This document shows, piece after piece, positions 10,031-20,883 of a stretch of DNA of 64,000 bases. A model generated the notes under the pieces. The model ran no database searches. It was not told where the DNA came from and saw only the letters and a list, made by a program, of their open reading frames with translations. The stretch is taken from the NCBI RefSeq assembly GCF_008831285.2, contig NC_045142.1, forward strand, positions 27,169,876 to 27,233,875, written 5' to 3'. Both the position numbers and the translations under genes were made by a program. Origin of the DNA: Nymphaea colorata. Taxonomy: Eukaryota > Streptophyta > Magnoliopsida > Nymphaeales > Nymphaeaceae. Every line of letters begins with the position of its first letter. Within the stretch, counting starts at the first letter, position 1.

Positions 10031-10656
10031 CGAGGAGTAAGAGGCCAGGGATTCTGAGTTGGCCAAAGCATAGAGTACGGGGAATGACCCTGCAACACAC
10101 GGGTAGGCATACGGTTGATAAGGTGGGCACTAGTGAGAAGCGCATCACCCCAGTAGCGCTTGGGAACCTGCCGATGGAACAAAATAGCCCGGGTAACATC
10201 AAGTAAATGGTGATTCTTCCGTTCAGCCACGCCGTTTTGGGGAGGTGTGTAACTACAGGACGTTTCATGAACAATACCCTTGCTCTTTAAGAAATCATCT
10301 AGGGATTGAGAGACATACTCTCTAGCATTATCAGTGCGAAAAGCTTGGACAGACGTTTGAAACTGAGTCTCAACAAACGCCACAAAGTTTTTGACAATAA
10401 CGGGAACTTCACTACGTTCTTTCAACAGATACACGAACGTACAACGGGAGTAATCATCAATAAGGGTCATAAAGTAATGAAAACCACGACACGTGGGTAC
10501 TCCCGAAGGACCCCAAACATCAGAGTGAACCAAAGCAAATGGACGAGTGGTTTTATTGAATGAAATAGGGTACGAGGTCCTAACATGTTTAGCCAACTGA
10601 CACACTTCACAGGTGAAGGAGTCCATGAAAACAGAATGAAACAAACTAGGAAACAA
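10010..10656 (-). pseudogene. Copia integrase core (element 2)
   Basis: This stretch encodes the zinc-binding tail and core of integrase: CEVCQLAKH, LVHSDVWGPS, FRTDNAREYVS and TPPQNGVAERKNHHLL. It is in the same frame as the gag-protease frame upstream, separated only by one TAG at about 10660-10662. It goes out of frame at its 3' end because of an 8-bp tandem duplication (the tgttcggg word on the minus strand appears twice near 10010-10033). Confidence 0.88.
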
Positions 10657-10659
10657 CTT

Positions 10660-11640
10660 CTAAATCAACGGAAACAGAAGATGACCAAGCCGCTCGTGCC
10701 ACCGCATAATAGTAGATCTGTCTTGCATGCATGACAACTGTCTACTAGTGGCTGAAATAAGAGCAGACGCAACCTGCACAGGCAGTCTGTAGAGCCCATC
10801 AATAGCCGAACCAATCCCAATCTTCTGCCCCGTCACCAAGTCCTGCAGAAAACACCGATCAGCAAAAAAGATCAAATTACAGTTGAGTTCTTTAGTAATA
10901 CTGCTGACAGATAACAAATTCACAGGAATGTTGGGAACATGAAGAGCATTATGAAGACAGTATTTATTTAACAAGGACAAACTCCTTTTCCCAGCCACAG
11001 AGATAGAAGAACCATCAGCCAAAGACACACGTTGCTGCCCAGAAGACAATTTGTATTCTTGGAACATCTTAGGGTCCCCTGTCATATGATGCGTAGCGCC
11101 ACTGTCAATAATCCAATCACCATGTGAGGAATTACCTTGGTCACTAGTGGCCACGAGAGCTTGGGCTAACTTAGCCCCCTCAGACGTGGAAGCATCCTCC
11201 TGAGAAGTAGACAACCGGCTGATATACGCTTGCAGTTCTTTGATTTGATCGGAGGAAAGCTTAGATTTGGCAACATTTGAAGGACTACTCTGACTAGGCT
11301 CAGGCACAGAAGGACTCCGGCGGCTAGAAGGAGGACGACCCCGGACAAGCCGCCTCTCAGGATGAAGATCCCAACAAAAGTCAACAGAATGTCCCAATTT
11401 GTTGCAATGGCTACACCGCCGAGCAGGACGCTGTCCAATCCTAGAAGCACGACTAACAAAGGCTGATGGAGAACTCCCCTGACTACTGTCAATATGCATC
11501 ACCTGGCGACGCTGTTCCTCAGATTCCACACGGGCATACACCTCTTCAATTCCGGGGACCTCGTCACAATTGAGAATTTGGCTCCTAATGGATTCAAATT
11601 CATCGCGTAAGCCTCCAAGGAAAATAAACGTTCGATCCAT
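10660..11640 (-). pseudogene. Copia Gag end, protease and pre-integrase (element 2)
   Basis: The product continues Gag after the second in-frame TAG. It holds a zinc knuckle (CSHCNKLGHSVDFC), the protease (WIIDSGATHHMTG) and the gag_pre-integrase region with RWHERLGH. It is in frame with the Gag piece upstream and the integrase piece downstream, so a single polyprotein has been cut by point mutations. Confidence 0.88.
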
Positions 11641-11682
11641 CTATTCTTTGCCCCAGTACAAGGCATGATCAGAACCACAGTG

Positions 11683-12174
11683 CTAGTCATCATTCACATG
11701 GTAGTCAAGTTCCTCCCATTTAGTCTTCAGGGCTGCAAAGAAAGAGGCTACAGACAAGTCACCCTGTTTAAGAGAGTACATGCTACGTTTGATGTGGTAC
11801 GTACGCAATACTCTCTTCTTACGGCCATACATCCGTGCAAGCACAGTCCACATGTCGTAGGCAGTCGATTTACGCAAGATCAAAGGCTGAATATCTGCGG
11901 AAACAGAACTAATAATCCATACTTTAACCTGACTATCTTCCAACGCCCAAGTAGCCCATCGCGGATTGGTTTTAGAAGGTGCTGGCTTCTCCCCAGTAAT
12001 GTAGGACAGGCGACCACGACTGGTTATCCCAATTTCTAGGGCAGCAGACCAAGAGAGATAGTTATCCTTGTTCAGTCGGATGGAGGTGACTTGAACAGGC
12101 AAGATCTCGCTCTTGGTATTGCTGCCCGTGTCTAGGGCATCATCGATCTTGAGGGACATCTCCTCAGCCATCAT
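11683..12174 (-). pseudogene. Copia Gag N-terminal domain (element 2)
   Basis: The likely start is MMAEEMSLKIDD near 12174; upstream codons to 12219 are in frame but look like leader. The body is a retrotran_gag/UBN2-type domain (LNKDNYLSWSAALEIGI, YSLKQGDLSVASFFAALK). It ends at a TAG at 11683-11685, and another TAG lies in the same frame at 11641-11643. Both read as CAG-to-TAG changes. Confidence 0.85.
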
Positions 12175-12224
12175 AATCACCAAGGAGAAGGAATACCCAG
12201 CACCAGAGACGACAAACAAGAGGC

Positions 12225-12392
12225 AGCGGCGCTAGATGGCGGCGGTGCTGGTGAGGGCGACGGCGGTGGGCAGCGGCGGCACTGAAGAGGGCGACGACGC
12301 TGGACGGCGGCGGCGCTGCAGAGAGCGACGGCGCTGCAGAGAGTGAAGACTGCGGCGGAAACACGACTAGCACACCAACGATCTCTCACATG
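12225..12392 (-). other. GC-rich leader of copia element 2
   Basis: Between the primer-binding site and gag lies a very GC-rich leader built of GGC/GCC and GACGGC words with low complexity, in sharp contrast to the rest of the element. No coding function is supported. Confidence 0.6.
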
Positions 12393-12407
12393 TTGAATCT
12401 GATACCA
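12393..12407 (-). promoter_or_regulatory. Primer-binding site of copia element 2
   Basis: Read on the minus strand, TGGTATCAGATTC directly follows the 5' LTR. It is the initiator-methionine-tRNA type of site typical for plant copia elements. Confidence 0.88.
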
Positions 12408-12681
12408 TGTAGAAACACAAACCAAGATAGAGAGAAAGAGAAGAAACACTATACGTGGAAAACCTCAAAGAGAGGTGAAAAACCACAGAGAAGCCCTAAC
12501 CTAGGGGCACAACCGCAACCCTAGGAGAGAGAAAATGTTATTCTACTTAATCAACAATTACACCATAAGTGGGATTAAATAAGAGGGAGACCCGCCTAGG
12601 GTACCGAGCCACTCTCGGTACCCGTGCCCATGGGACCGGGTCCATATCCAGACCCGGTTCCCTATACACGATATGTTAACA
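12408..12681 (-). repeat. 5' LTR of copia element 2
   Basis: This is the partner of 7593-7870, with the same TG...CA ends. It lacks a few bases of the acacacaata stretch found in the other copy. It is followed by ACTCT, the target duplication. Confidence 0.95.
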
Positions 12682-13716
12682 ACTCTCTTTTCATTTATCG
12701 AAAGGAAAACATATTTACTTTACTTCTTATATATGTTGATGATATTGTTATCACAGGCAATTCAGAAAAACACATAGAAGAAGCTAAAGTTTTGATGATG
12801 CAAAACTTCAAAATGAAAGGGCTTGGTGATTTACGATTCTTTCTTGGTGTAGAGATTGATAGACACAATAATCGCCTCACATTTACACAACAGAAATACA
12901 TGTTGGATCTGCTGAAAAAGATAGGTATGTCTGATTGTAAACCTGTTGGAACTCCTAGTGTTCTAAATCAAAGGCTAAGTGCTCAGGATGAGGAGTTATA
13001 TGAAGATCCTACACAATATCGAAGTATTTTTGGTGCACTTCAATATCTTACATTCACTAGACCAGTTAAGTTATTATATATGCTGTGAATCAAGTATCTC
13101 AATTTATGCATGTACTTAGAGATACTCACATGGATGCTGTCAAAAGAATATTAAGATATCTAAAAGGGACAGCAAGAGATGGCTTAGTTTATAGTAAAAG
13201 TAAAAATATAACTACTGGACACCAACTTATGACATTCACAGATGCAGATTGGGCTGGAGATCCCGATCAAAGAAAGTCCATTTCTGGTTTTTGTATTTTC
13301 ATTAGACGTAATCTTGTGTCTTGGAGTTGTCGAAACCAAAAGGCAGTGGCAAGATCCAGCACTCAAGCTGAATACAAATGCATGGCTGCAGGTGCTGCTG
13401 AAGTTACATGAGTTAGACATTTGCTAGAAGACATTGGAGAAAAGATTAAAACGTCAATGTTAATGTGTGATAATCAAAGCGCTATTAACATTGCTTTTAA
13501 TCCCATACAACATGGTCGAACAAAGCACATTGAGATTGATCAACACTTTATTAGACAAAAGGTGGAAGACAAGGAGATTCAGCCTATTTATGTTCGTACA
13601 AATGAACAAGTTGCAGACTTATTTACAAAAGGACTAACGAAGCAACGAGTCTGGTTTTTAAAAGGTAAGTTGTACATGGTGCAAAACCATATACAACATG
13701 AGGGAGGATGATAAGA
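12682..13716 (+). pseudogene. Copia element 3, RT/RNase H (right part)
   Basis: The sequence resumes the RT of 6546-6804 and runs through YVDDIVITG and DADWAGDPDQRKS to the C-terminal TKGLTKQRVWFLKGKLYMVQ. It is close to element 1 at the base level. It is broken by an insertion near 13066-13078 and by TGA at 13409-13411 where element 1 has TGG. It ends in a polypurine-like gagggagg at about 13703. Confidence 0.88.
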
Positions 13717-14044
13717 TGTTAGATCTAATTTGATCCAGATCCAACACGTCTACTGATTCAGATCCAACACGTCTAACCATGTCTGAGCGCATTTATCTAG
13801 GCAGGGTTATGATTGTAATTTTTGTAATTGTTTTATTCTAGACTCTAGGTTATTGTGTTGCTTCACTCTAGGCTCTAGATTATTGTGATAATTTCATTCT
13901 AGATTCTTGTAAAATGTGTAGAGGGATCACTATATAAATGGGTTGTGTGAAAATGTAAAACCTCACCTCCCTTCCTCATTTCTCTTTTCCTGTTTTCTCT
14001 CTTATCTTTCCTTTGCTGAATCTAAACGTGGGTTATACTTCGAC
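13717..14044 (+). repeat. 3' LTR of copia element 3 (LTR type C)
   Basis: It begins TGTTAGATC after the purine tract and holds a duplicated cagatccaacacgtcta word and a TATA box (tatataaat, 13931-13939). It probably ends in CA near 14044. Although the adjoining pol gene is close to element 1, this LTR is unrelated to LTR B. Confidence 0.6.
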
Positions 14045-14452
14045 ACCCAAAATCTTACACCATCTTGTGCGAAAGCTGGTGCTCTGCGCAGCACATGGGG
14101 CCCACCTCCACCCGAGCAACAAACAAGAGGCATTTTGTGCATTCCATGTCCCTTGAATTCCACTTCCACCATAACGGTGGAATGCTGAGGTGTCCACTCT
14201 GCCCTATACATATGCAAGCTGAGGCTGGTCTGTGGCATGCAGCATGCTATTCCTGGCTTTCCAGGAATTGTTATCAAATGATCTCTTAGTTTTCATGGTT
14301 TATGTTGTACCTGTCCTTTTCAAGAAAGTTAAATGTTGTCATGAAGGTGAATATTTTATGTGCATTACTGATTTAACAAATGTCTTCTTGCTGATCTCAT
14401 TACCAACTGACGTGTACCCTTTCTTTCTTGCTCCCATCTTATTGCTTTGAAG
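14045..14452. other. Short unassigned region
   Basis: This is the stretch between LTR C and the acceptor of the gene fragment at 14453. The right end is pyrimidine-rich, as expected for the end of an intron. I see no coding exon. Confidence 0.5.
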
Positions 14453-14757
14453 CTTTTCAAGGATCTTGAAGCTTTTGGCAGAAAACCTCCAAATGGATCT
14501 ATTATACAGAAGATCGCAGATTCATACGAATTGCTTGGTTTATTTGATGAACAGAAGAAAGTGTTGGAGAAGTATGATGACTTGGTGAATGAATTATCAA
14601 AAGTGAGCTCGAAGAGACGTGGGAAATGTTCGACTGCTAAAAACAAAAAGGTCTGTATCTTTCCATTCAACCGATTGTTTGAGAGATCAAAAGTTTAGTT
14701 ATTTTTTTGTTGCAAGCTGAAAAAGCTTTTTTTTTTTTTCCCTTTCAGAACGTTTAG
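14453..14757 (+). pseudogene. 3'-terminal exons of a truncated host gene (PPR-like?)
   Basis: After a pyrimidine-rich tract ending in ag (14451-14452), an exon at 14453-14650 encodes about 66 residues starting LFKDLEAFGRKPPNGSI, then KIADSYELLGLFDEQKKVLE. A GT donor at 14651, a T-rich acceptor ending at 14748 and a three-codon last exon (14749-14757, stop TAG) complete it. The helical pattern and the GRKPP word resemble the end of pentatricopeptide-type proteins, but this is weak. No upstream exons are visible; copia element 3 ends just before, so the gene seems to have lost its 5' part or has it beyond the transposon nest. Confidence 0.4.
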
Positions 14758-17658
14758 CTTTCACCTACCTTCTACTCTTTCCTTGAATCTACATTGGAGC
14801 TTCTTTTGTGGCAAAATGGCCTTCTGAGTTTTCGAAGAGGTAAGCAAAGGGGAAGATTTGTAAATATAGGTCTGATGTAAGGCATACACAAGTTTCGTAA
14901 TGTGAACGTTCCTCATTAAGGTTTTCTGATAGTAATGAGATGACATTGGCTCGTTGTTGTTCCTTAGAAAGCAACTTCTTGGATCAGTATGTTATCTCAT
15001 CATACAGGGTTTGGTTAGTTCTATGCATGGTTTTGCTGATCATGTGGAGCAGGTCACTCTGAGCAATAAGACAGGGAGCTGCAGTCTTGGTTGATGCAGC
15101 CATTCTATTCGGGTTACTGGAGAAAGCGTTGAAAAGGAGTGGTTCTAGACTTCTAGTTATGTTGCCACAAAAGTGGAAATTGCTTTCTTCCTTTCTGATG
15201 TTTTCCTGTTTCTGAACATATCTTGGTGATATTTTCTTATGATGAAGTGTAAACTTTGTATAGGCCATAAAAGGCATCTGCTTTGCATTACTTCAGTCTT
15301 CTGCTTCAACACATTGTTGCACTTGCATGGTATGTGGATTCTATCCCTCCAACATGGTGGAAATCCAGCCAATTTTAGAGGGATGGGCTTTCTGGGTATT
15401 TATGTTAATCCATGAAGGCAGTTTAAGTAGAGAAAGTTGGGAAAGTCATGGCTGGCAACCTGGTGGACTCTTCCATTGTTAGGTGGACAGGCAGCTACAA
15501 GCGGAAGCTTACTCTTCGGGGCGTATGAAAGTCTGCGTTCCTTTAATGTCGTTGTGGCCATCAAATTTCTGGTCGAGTGGCAACATGGCAGACTCTTCTC
15601 CTATGTAAACAGATTGAACCTGGATGGTGAGCTATTCTGATATTCCTGTCGATTGCATGCTGTTCATCCAGGCGACAAGCGGCTTCCATCTTCATGAATG
15701 GATGGATGGGTTTTTTATGAATAAGTTCTGCCAAATTCATGCAACATATCTTTTCAAATCATAGTAGTGGAAAGAAGAGTACGGTGTCTTTGGCTATTTC
15801 ATTCAGTGTTAGATGTGTAATCTTGTTGACTTGTCGGCTTGAGCATCCATTAGAGATGTGCTCATATTTGCTGAAGTTGATGGCTGAGAAGAGAATTGAG
15901 GGAAGGGTTCAGTCTGTTCATTCACCTCTTGTTTCTTCTTCAGCATAGAACTCATGGTTGATTGGGGATGAGGGGAATGTTCTGAAAGTTTTGCAGAATC
16001 CAACTCTCGACTTTCTGCAGAAATTTTCTCATCTTATCAGTTGAATCAGAAACCGGCTTTCTGGATTTTAATTTTTGCTTATTCATTTCTACACCTAGGC
16101 GTTTGTATTTCAGCTGCTGGTAATCCGGGGCATTTCTGACTGCCACAGAGAACGATGGGAATTGAAGGCCCATCTACTGTTGGTATTTCACGATAAGCTT
16201 TCCACTATCCTGACCTTTCTCCCCACCTAGGCTCTTCATCAATATGAGTATAGTGAAGTTGACCATCATCTAAATCCCCAACAAAAGCTCATCCCTGAAA
16301 GTGGAGAATTTGAAACTTTCTTCATTTTCTAGTCTTAAAAGTGGAGAAAGTAGGTTGAGAAGAGGCTCGATTTAGTTCATGTGATTGTCGGGTGAAAGTA
16401 CATTGAAGGATCACTGTTTCAACAATCAACTAACATGTCTTGCCTCAAGGCGTTGGCCATAGCTGGTCGGACGGGCGACTGGTAAAGACCAGTCCATTGT
16501 TGGAATCTTGTGGGCATCAAGATCCTGCACAAGCAGACGTGGCTTCAGACTCATTCCCTATCGAAACAATAAGCGTCTTCAATATTGTTTGGAGAAGGGT
16601 TAGAAGGGCTTCTTGTGGTTTGGTTGCCGTGTTGTAATTTTTTAAGGATATCTTAGAATGGAACAATGATCGAACCATTAATTGACAAGGTTGCTGACCT
16701 TTTGCTTTACAGAAGTTCCAAGGAAGGGCTCCAAATGCATGCTTCCAAATTGCTGCGACGAAGATATGTCCAGAATTTACGTTGATATTCCCCTTATATT
16801 CATTTATTTAGCGATGAGGTCATGTATTTAGGTGCTCTTGCAGGACTTATCAAGGTATACTGTGATCGACACACAGCTAAGACATGCATGGTCTCAGTGG
16901 TTCAATGTGTTACGATGCTGTCATATAACTAGCAAACAAGTGAGAGTTAGTGGTGTTTTAAAATGCAGAGTGTAAGCTTCGGAGAGGTCAGAGTTTTCTC
17001 ATTTTCTACTTTCGGGTTACCATGAACGCGGACGGCCAGCTTCAATCAGGCGTACTATTACCATAGTATTAGTATATTGAAGCGCGCTTCGGCTGGGGCT
17101 TGAGTGCAGGGCACGGAATGAATGGGCGCCCACTGTCAGGCGTCGAAGGATGTATGTTACTGCTCTTCTTCTTCTTCTGCCCACAACAATGTGCAGCGTC
17201 TAGTGGAAACTGGAAACCGAAGCGGGTTGATGGAAAACAAAGGTAAAGGGTAAAGAGTCTCAAAACGAGAGGCAGCCCCATGACTGTTATAATCCAAGTG
17301 CTGCAACATAAACAAACCGTCTCTGTTGGAGGAGGGCCTCCAATAAAATATGTTGGCCGTAACAAGGACTGTGGAGGTGTCATAATAATATATGGTCAAA
17401 GAAAGAATCACATGCTGAAGCGCCGCCGCCGTTGGAAAAAAATGAAAAAGTAGACTTGGTTAGATGGTTGTAGCGTCTCCAAACTGTGCGAGTGCGTTAA
17501 CTACTGGAGTTTTGTGTTGCGTTTTTCACTTTCCTTTAGCGGTGTTGCTAAATTTTCTGCCCCGGTTATAGAGAGAAAGGATGTGAGTTTTGTCGCGGCG
17601 TGATGACAAAACGAAACGACCTAGTCCCTCTTTTTCCCCGTTGATTGGGGCGGGGGAA
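14758..17658. other. Intergenic, no gene recognised
   Basis: Only short frames without recognisable domains are present on either strand. The left part may include the 3' UTR of the preceding gene fragment. No transposon ends or tandem repeats stand out. Confidence 0.5.
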
Positions 17659-17731
17659 GGAAGAGTTGATCAGCAATTAAGAGGGAAGAGTTGATCAGCA
17701 ATTAAGAGGGAAGAGTTGATCAGCAATTAAG
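17659..17731. repeat. Three 25-bp tandem repeats
   Basis: The unit gggaagagttgatcagcaat plus taaga occurs three times almost without change (17659-17682, 17683-17707, 17708-17731). Each unit holds a TGATCA palindrome. Function is unknown. Confidence 0.95.
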
Positions 17732-20462
17732 GCCATGATCCAGGGAAGAAGAGTTTGCACGATTTTTGTTTGGAGAACGCGCCGAATGGGAACGTCCTGT
17801 TCTCGCGTTCCTAAAACAGGGCGACACGGCTTGCCCCTCTCTGCGGCCTTTGTTTGCATTGGGACGGAAGAGACGCTCCACGATAACTAGTGTCCGTTCT
17901 TGGGGACGGACGGGGTTGTGCTCATGCGTCCCACCTTTTGGACCCATTGGGAGTTCCACCAGCAGGACCGTCTGAGAAGCCGCAGCAATCACGCTCTCTG
18001 TCCGCCCCCTATTCAGCAGTGGGGTTGATGAACGTAGAGAGTGTGCGGGAGATGGAGTCGAGTGGTTTACGTCCAAATCCGGGGCTGATGAATGATGATT
18101 ATTGACGACGGTGCTTTCTCAACCTGTTGGCAGGGCCTGCTTCGGTGGTTTCAACAACCAATAATGCCCGATGCATAAAACATTTTCCAAATAATATCAT
18201 CTTCAGGTTTTGATCGGGAGCAGCTCCTTCGTAATCCAACTGTTTAACTGCTGCTGCTGCTGCTCTCCTACTTCACAATCTTAAAATACTGGTAACCGTC
18301 GTAAGGTCGCTAATACTAGTGACCACCGATAGCTATAACTCTAGAAGATCGACAGTAAGATGCCTGTTAAAGACATGCTAGAGTTGAGGTCGTGGGTCAA
18401 CTGCAAATTTGCAAAAGCCCAACAAACAAACAGCAGTTCTTCACCAAGTAGCTGAAAATAAAATATGAGATTGGAAGTTTTCAACCAGATATTCATGTTT
18501 CCGTTCATATTCTGGAGGGCGACAGACAAGTTCCCTTTTGTCATAAAATTTATATTTGCGCAGTGTTTGTGAACCGCTGTCGTGTTCTATGTTTTTCTAA
18601 ACAAAAAGAACAACGGAAAGGTCTACCGCGTTAATGGAATTTTTTGTTTTGAGCAAGATTTGATGGATTGCTACCACCAACCACCAAACGAAGAGCAGTA
18701 TTTCCCCATCTTGCCATTTCAGCACTCCGCACCCATTGTCAATTCATATTTAATTGCGAAATCTTAATGAGGGGTCTGTATTTCGGCTATAATTTCAAGG
18801 ACAGGTGCCGTGGGTTCAAATCTCCAGATGCCACCCTTCTAACCTACAGCGTGTACTTTCTGGCGTTGTTCCTCCTTCAGACTTCAGATAGAAAAATGAT
18901 TGTTCATTCTCATAAATTCCTGTTGGTTTGTTTATCTGAGCTTTTAACTTTGATCAGGAAGGGTGATGAATGCAGGTCCTCGATGACTGTCAACAGAAGT
19001 CGAGCCTCTACAAAGAAAGGTACAGAAATGTGTGACTACATAAATCTCTCAAATGGATCTTCCTTTCGATAAGCAAGCAATGGCAGTTAGATTGGAAGGC
19101 AAGCGGGCCTTCCATTTTAATATTTTCACACTTTCCGCTTTTCCTTTTCTTCTTTTTCTCCCCCCCACCCCTCTAGTCTCTTTTAGGCGATTGTGGACCA
19201 CAACGTTTAACATTCATAAATGAATTTTCTCCTTCTGTTTCCTTTCGGACTTTCACGATTGCTGAGAGAAAGAAAAAGGAAGGCCATCTTTGGAAGGATG
19301 GCCGCATTGGTTTTTGATACGAGGGGTTCTTTTGTCTATAAGAAAGGGAAACAGTAGTCAACCAATGGAGCTTGGTTTTCGTAAAAGCATCAAGCTAAAC
19401 TTTACATATATATTCACATCCACATAAGAGAAAGAAATAGAAACACGAGATCTACCAGCAAAATTATATTTGGGAGATCACTTTTTAATTATAATACGAG
19501 AAACACGATCTCAACTTCAATGATCTACTTAACTAGGGTCAGCTTGATTGAACAAATTTTAAATGAAAACGAGACAGGAAGGAGAGGATGACGATTTAAA
19601 CTTCACTGATTTAGTTAAACTAGGGAAGGCTTGATTGAACAAATTTTAATCGAAAACGAGACCGGAGTTGATAAGAGTTACAAATATAAAAGAATTTCGC
19701 CTTTTTAAGATTATACTGAAAATTATAAGGTTATGAATAAAAGAAATCCTGTCAATTAGGTACAAGTTAGAATCCGCTTGTGCACTGGGGAGAAAGGGAG
19801 GGTTCCAAAAGCCGACGTCATGAGAGGCCATGACATTCAGAGCTTCATCATCATCATCATCACCAGCATCACCGCTCCCTGACACCGCATCCTGTTTGTT
19901 CTCTCTCGTTCTCTGGCAGCCAGCTTTGAGTTCGCATCAGGAAGGTGCCTTGCCTCCTTCCCCCCATGTGCTTCTTTTCCTTCGATGCTGCAAATTAAAT
20001 TGAAGCCAACTGTTGGGGCATCATCATCTCATCGGGTGCTATTGCGAAAAGGTAAAACTTGTCATTTATTATTATTATTCTCACAATTTCACCAGCCCGA
20101 AGTTTTGCGGGCAGGTAACGTACAGGCGGTGTAGAGGTGAGGGGAGAGGGAGATGGAGGGTGGCATGGTGTTCTCTGAGATCTATCTGCCGGTCGATCTC
20201 GATTGATCTGTCCCTCCGGTTCTTCTCTCCCTTCCCCCCTCCTCCTTTCCGTGTCGTTCGTTGTGCAGGAATTTTAGTTAACTATGTCGTAATGGCAATA
20301 ATGATGATGATGATGACCGTTTAATGGTAGCAGCAGGTATGGTATTACAATGTGCAAGGGAATTGGTCGGATAAGTGCGTGAGGATCGATTCCAAGTCCG
20401 AGGGAGGTGGGAGCCAGAAGAAACCGAAGGATAAGCTCGGAGGACAAGGTGGCGGAGGTACG
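17732..20462. other. Intergenic and upstream region of GAUT7-like gene
   Basis: No protein gene is supported. The stretch 19515-19662 holds a duplicated ~60-bp segment. 19840-19860 is a tca trinucleotide run. The last few hundred bases before 20463 should hold the promoter and 5' UTR of the GAUT7-like gene, perhaps with a leader intron, but I cannot place the start site. Confidence 0.5.
19515..19662. repeat. Direct repeat, two ~60-bp copies
   Basis: The segment cttcaatgatctacttaact to gaaaacgagac (19515-19575) recurs with some changes at 19601-19662, sharing gcttgattgaacaaatttta. The copies are 86 bases apart, start to start. Confidence 0.8.
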
Positions 20463-20852
20463 ATGAAGGGTTCGTCGGTTTCAGCGAAGAAGGGGGCATG
20501 GAACAAGTTCACCACGGCAGTTATGGGATTGGTGGTGCTTTCCTTGTTGGTTCCGCTCATCTTTTCCCTCGGTGGCCTCCACAACAGAGCAGCTTACTCG
20601 GGTCTGTACCTGTCTTCTATATCTCTCTCCGATAATCAGAAACCTAGATTCCGAGATCTCGATTCACCTGAACCCTTTGTCCTGAACAGATTTTCTTTCT
20701 CGACCACCACCAATCCTGATCGTCATCTCTCACTTTCTCTTTCCTCCTTTTTTTGTGGGATCCCTCGCTAAGCACACCCAACAACGTCCTGCCGGCTTCT
20801 CATCGCCGCTGGATCCAATATTCCGATTCATAAGTTGTTGTTGTTGTTCTTA

Positions 20853-20883
<31 letters not shown>

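Larger units (their letters stand above)
7593..12681 (-). mobile_element. Complete Ty1/copia retrotransposon (element 2)
   Basis: The element has two LTRs (7593-7870 and 12408-12681), a primer-binding site, a polypurine tract (gagggggag on the minus strand, at 7871-7879) and a gag-pol region in the order Gag, protease, integrase, RT, RNase H, which defines copia. It is flanked by a 5-bp direct repeat ACTCT (7588-7592 and 12682-12686). It inserted into copia element 3: removing it, together with the 6806-7581 element, rejoins the RT sequence. Three in-frame TAG codons and one frameshift break the polyprotein. Confidence 0.95.

Noticed and set aside
17720-18105. Overlapping frames on both strands
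   Set aside because: Moderately GC-rich DNA with no domain, no splice signals and no support on either strand.
18800-18840. tRNA T-arm-like sequence (gggttcaaatctcc)
   Set aside because: A B-box-like word is present, but no A box, acceptor stem or anticodon arm can be built around it.
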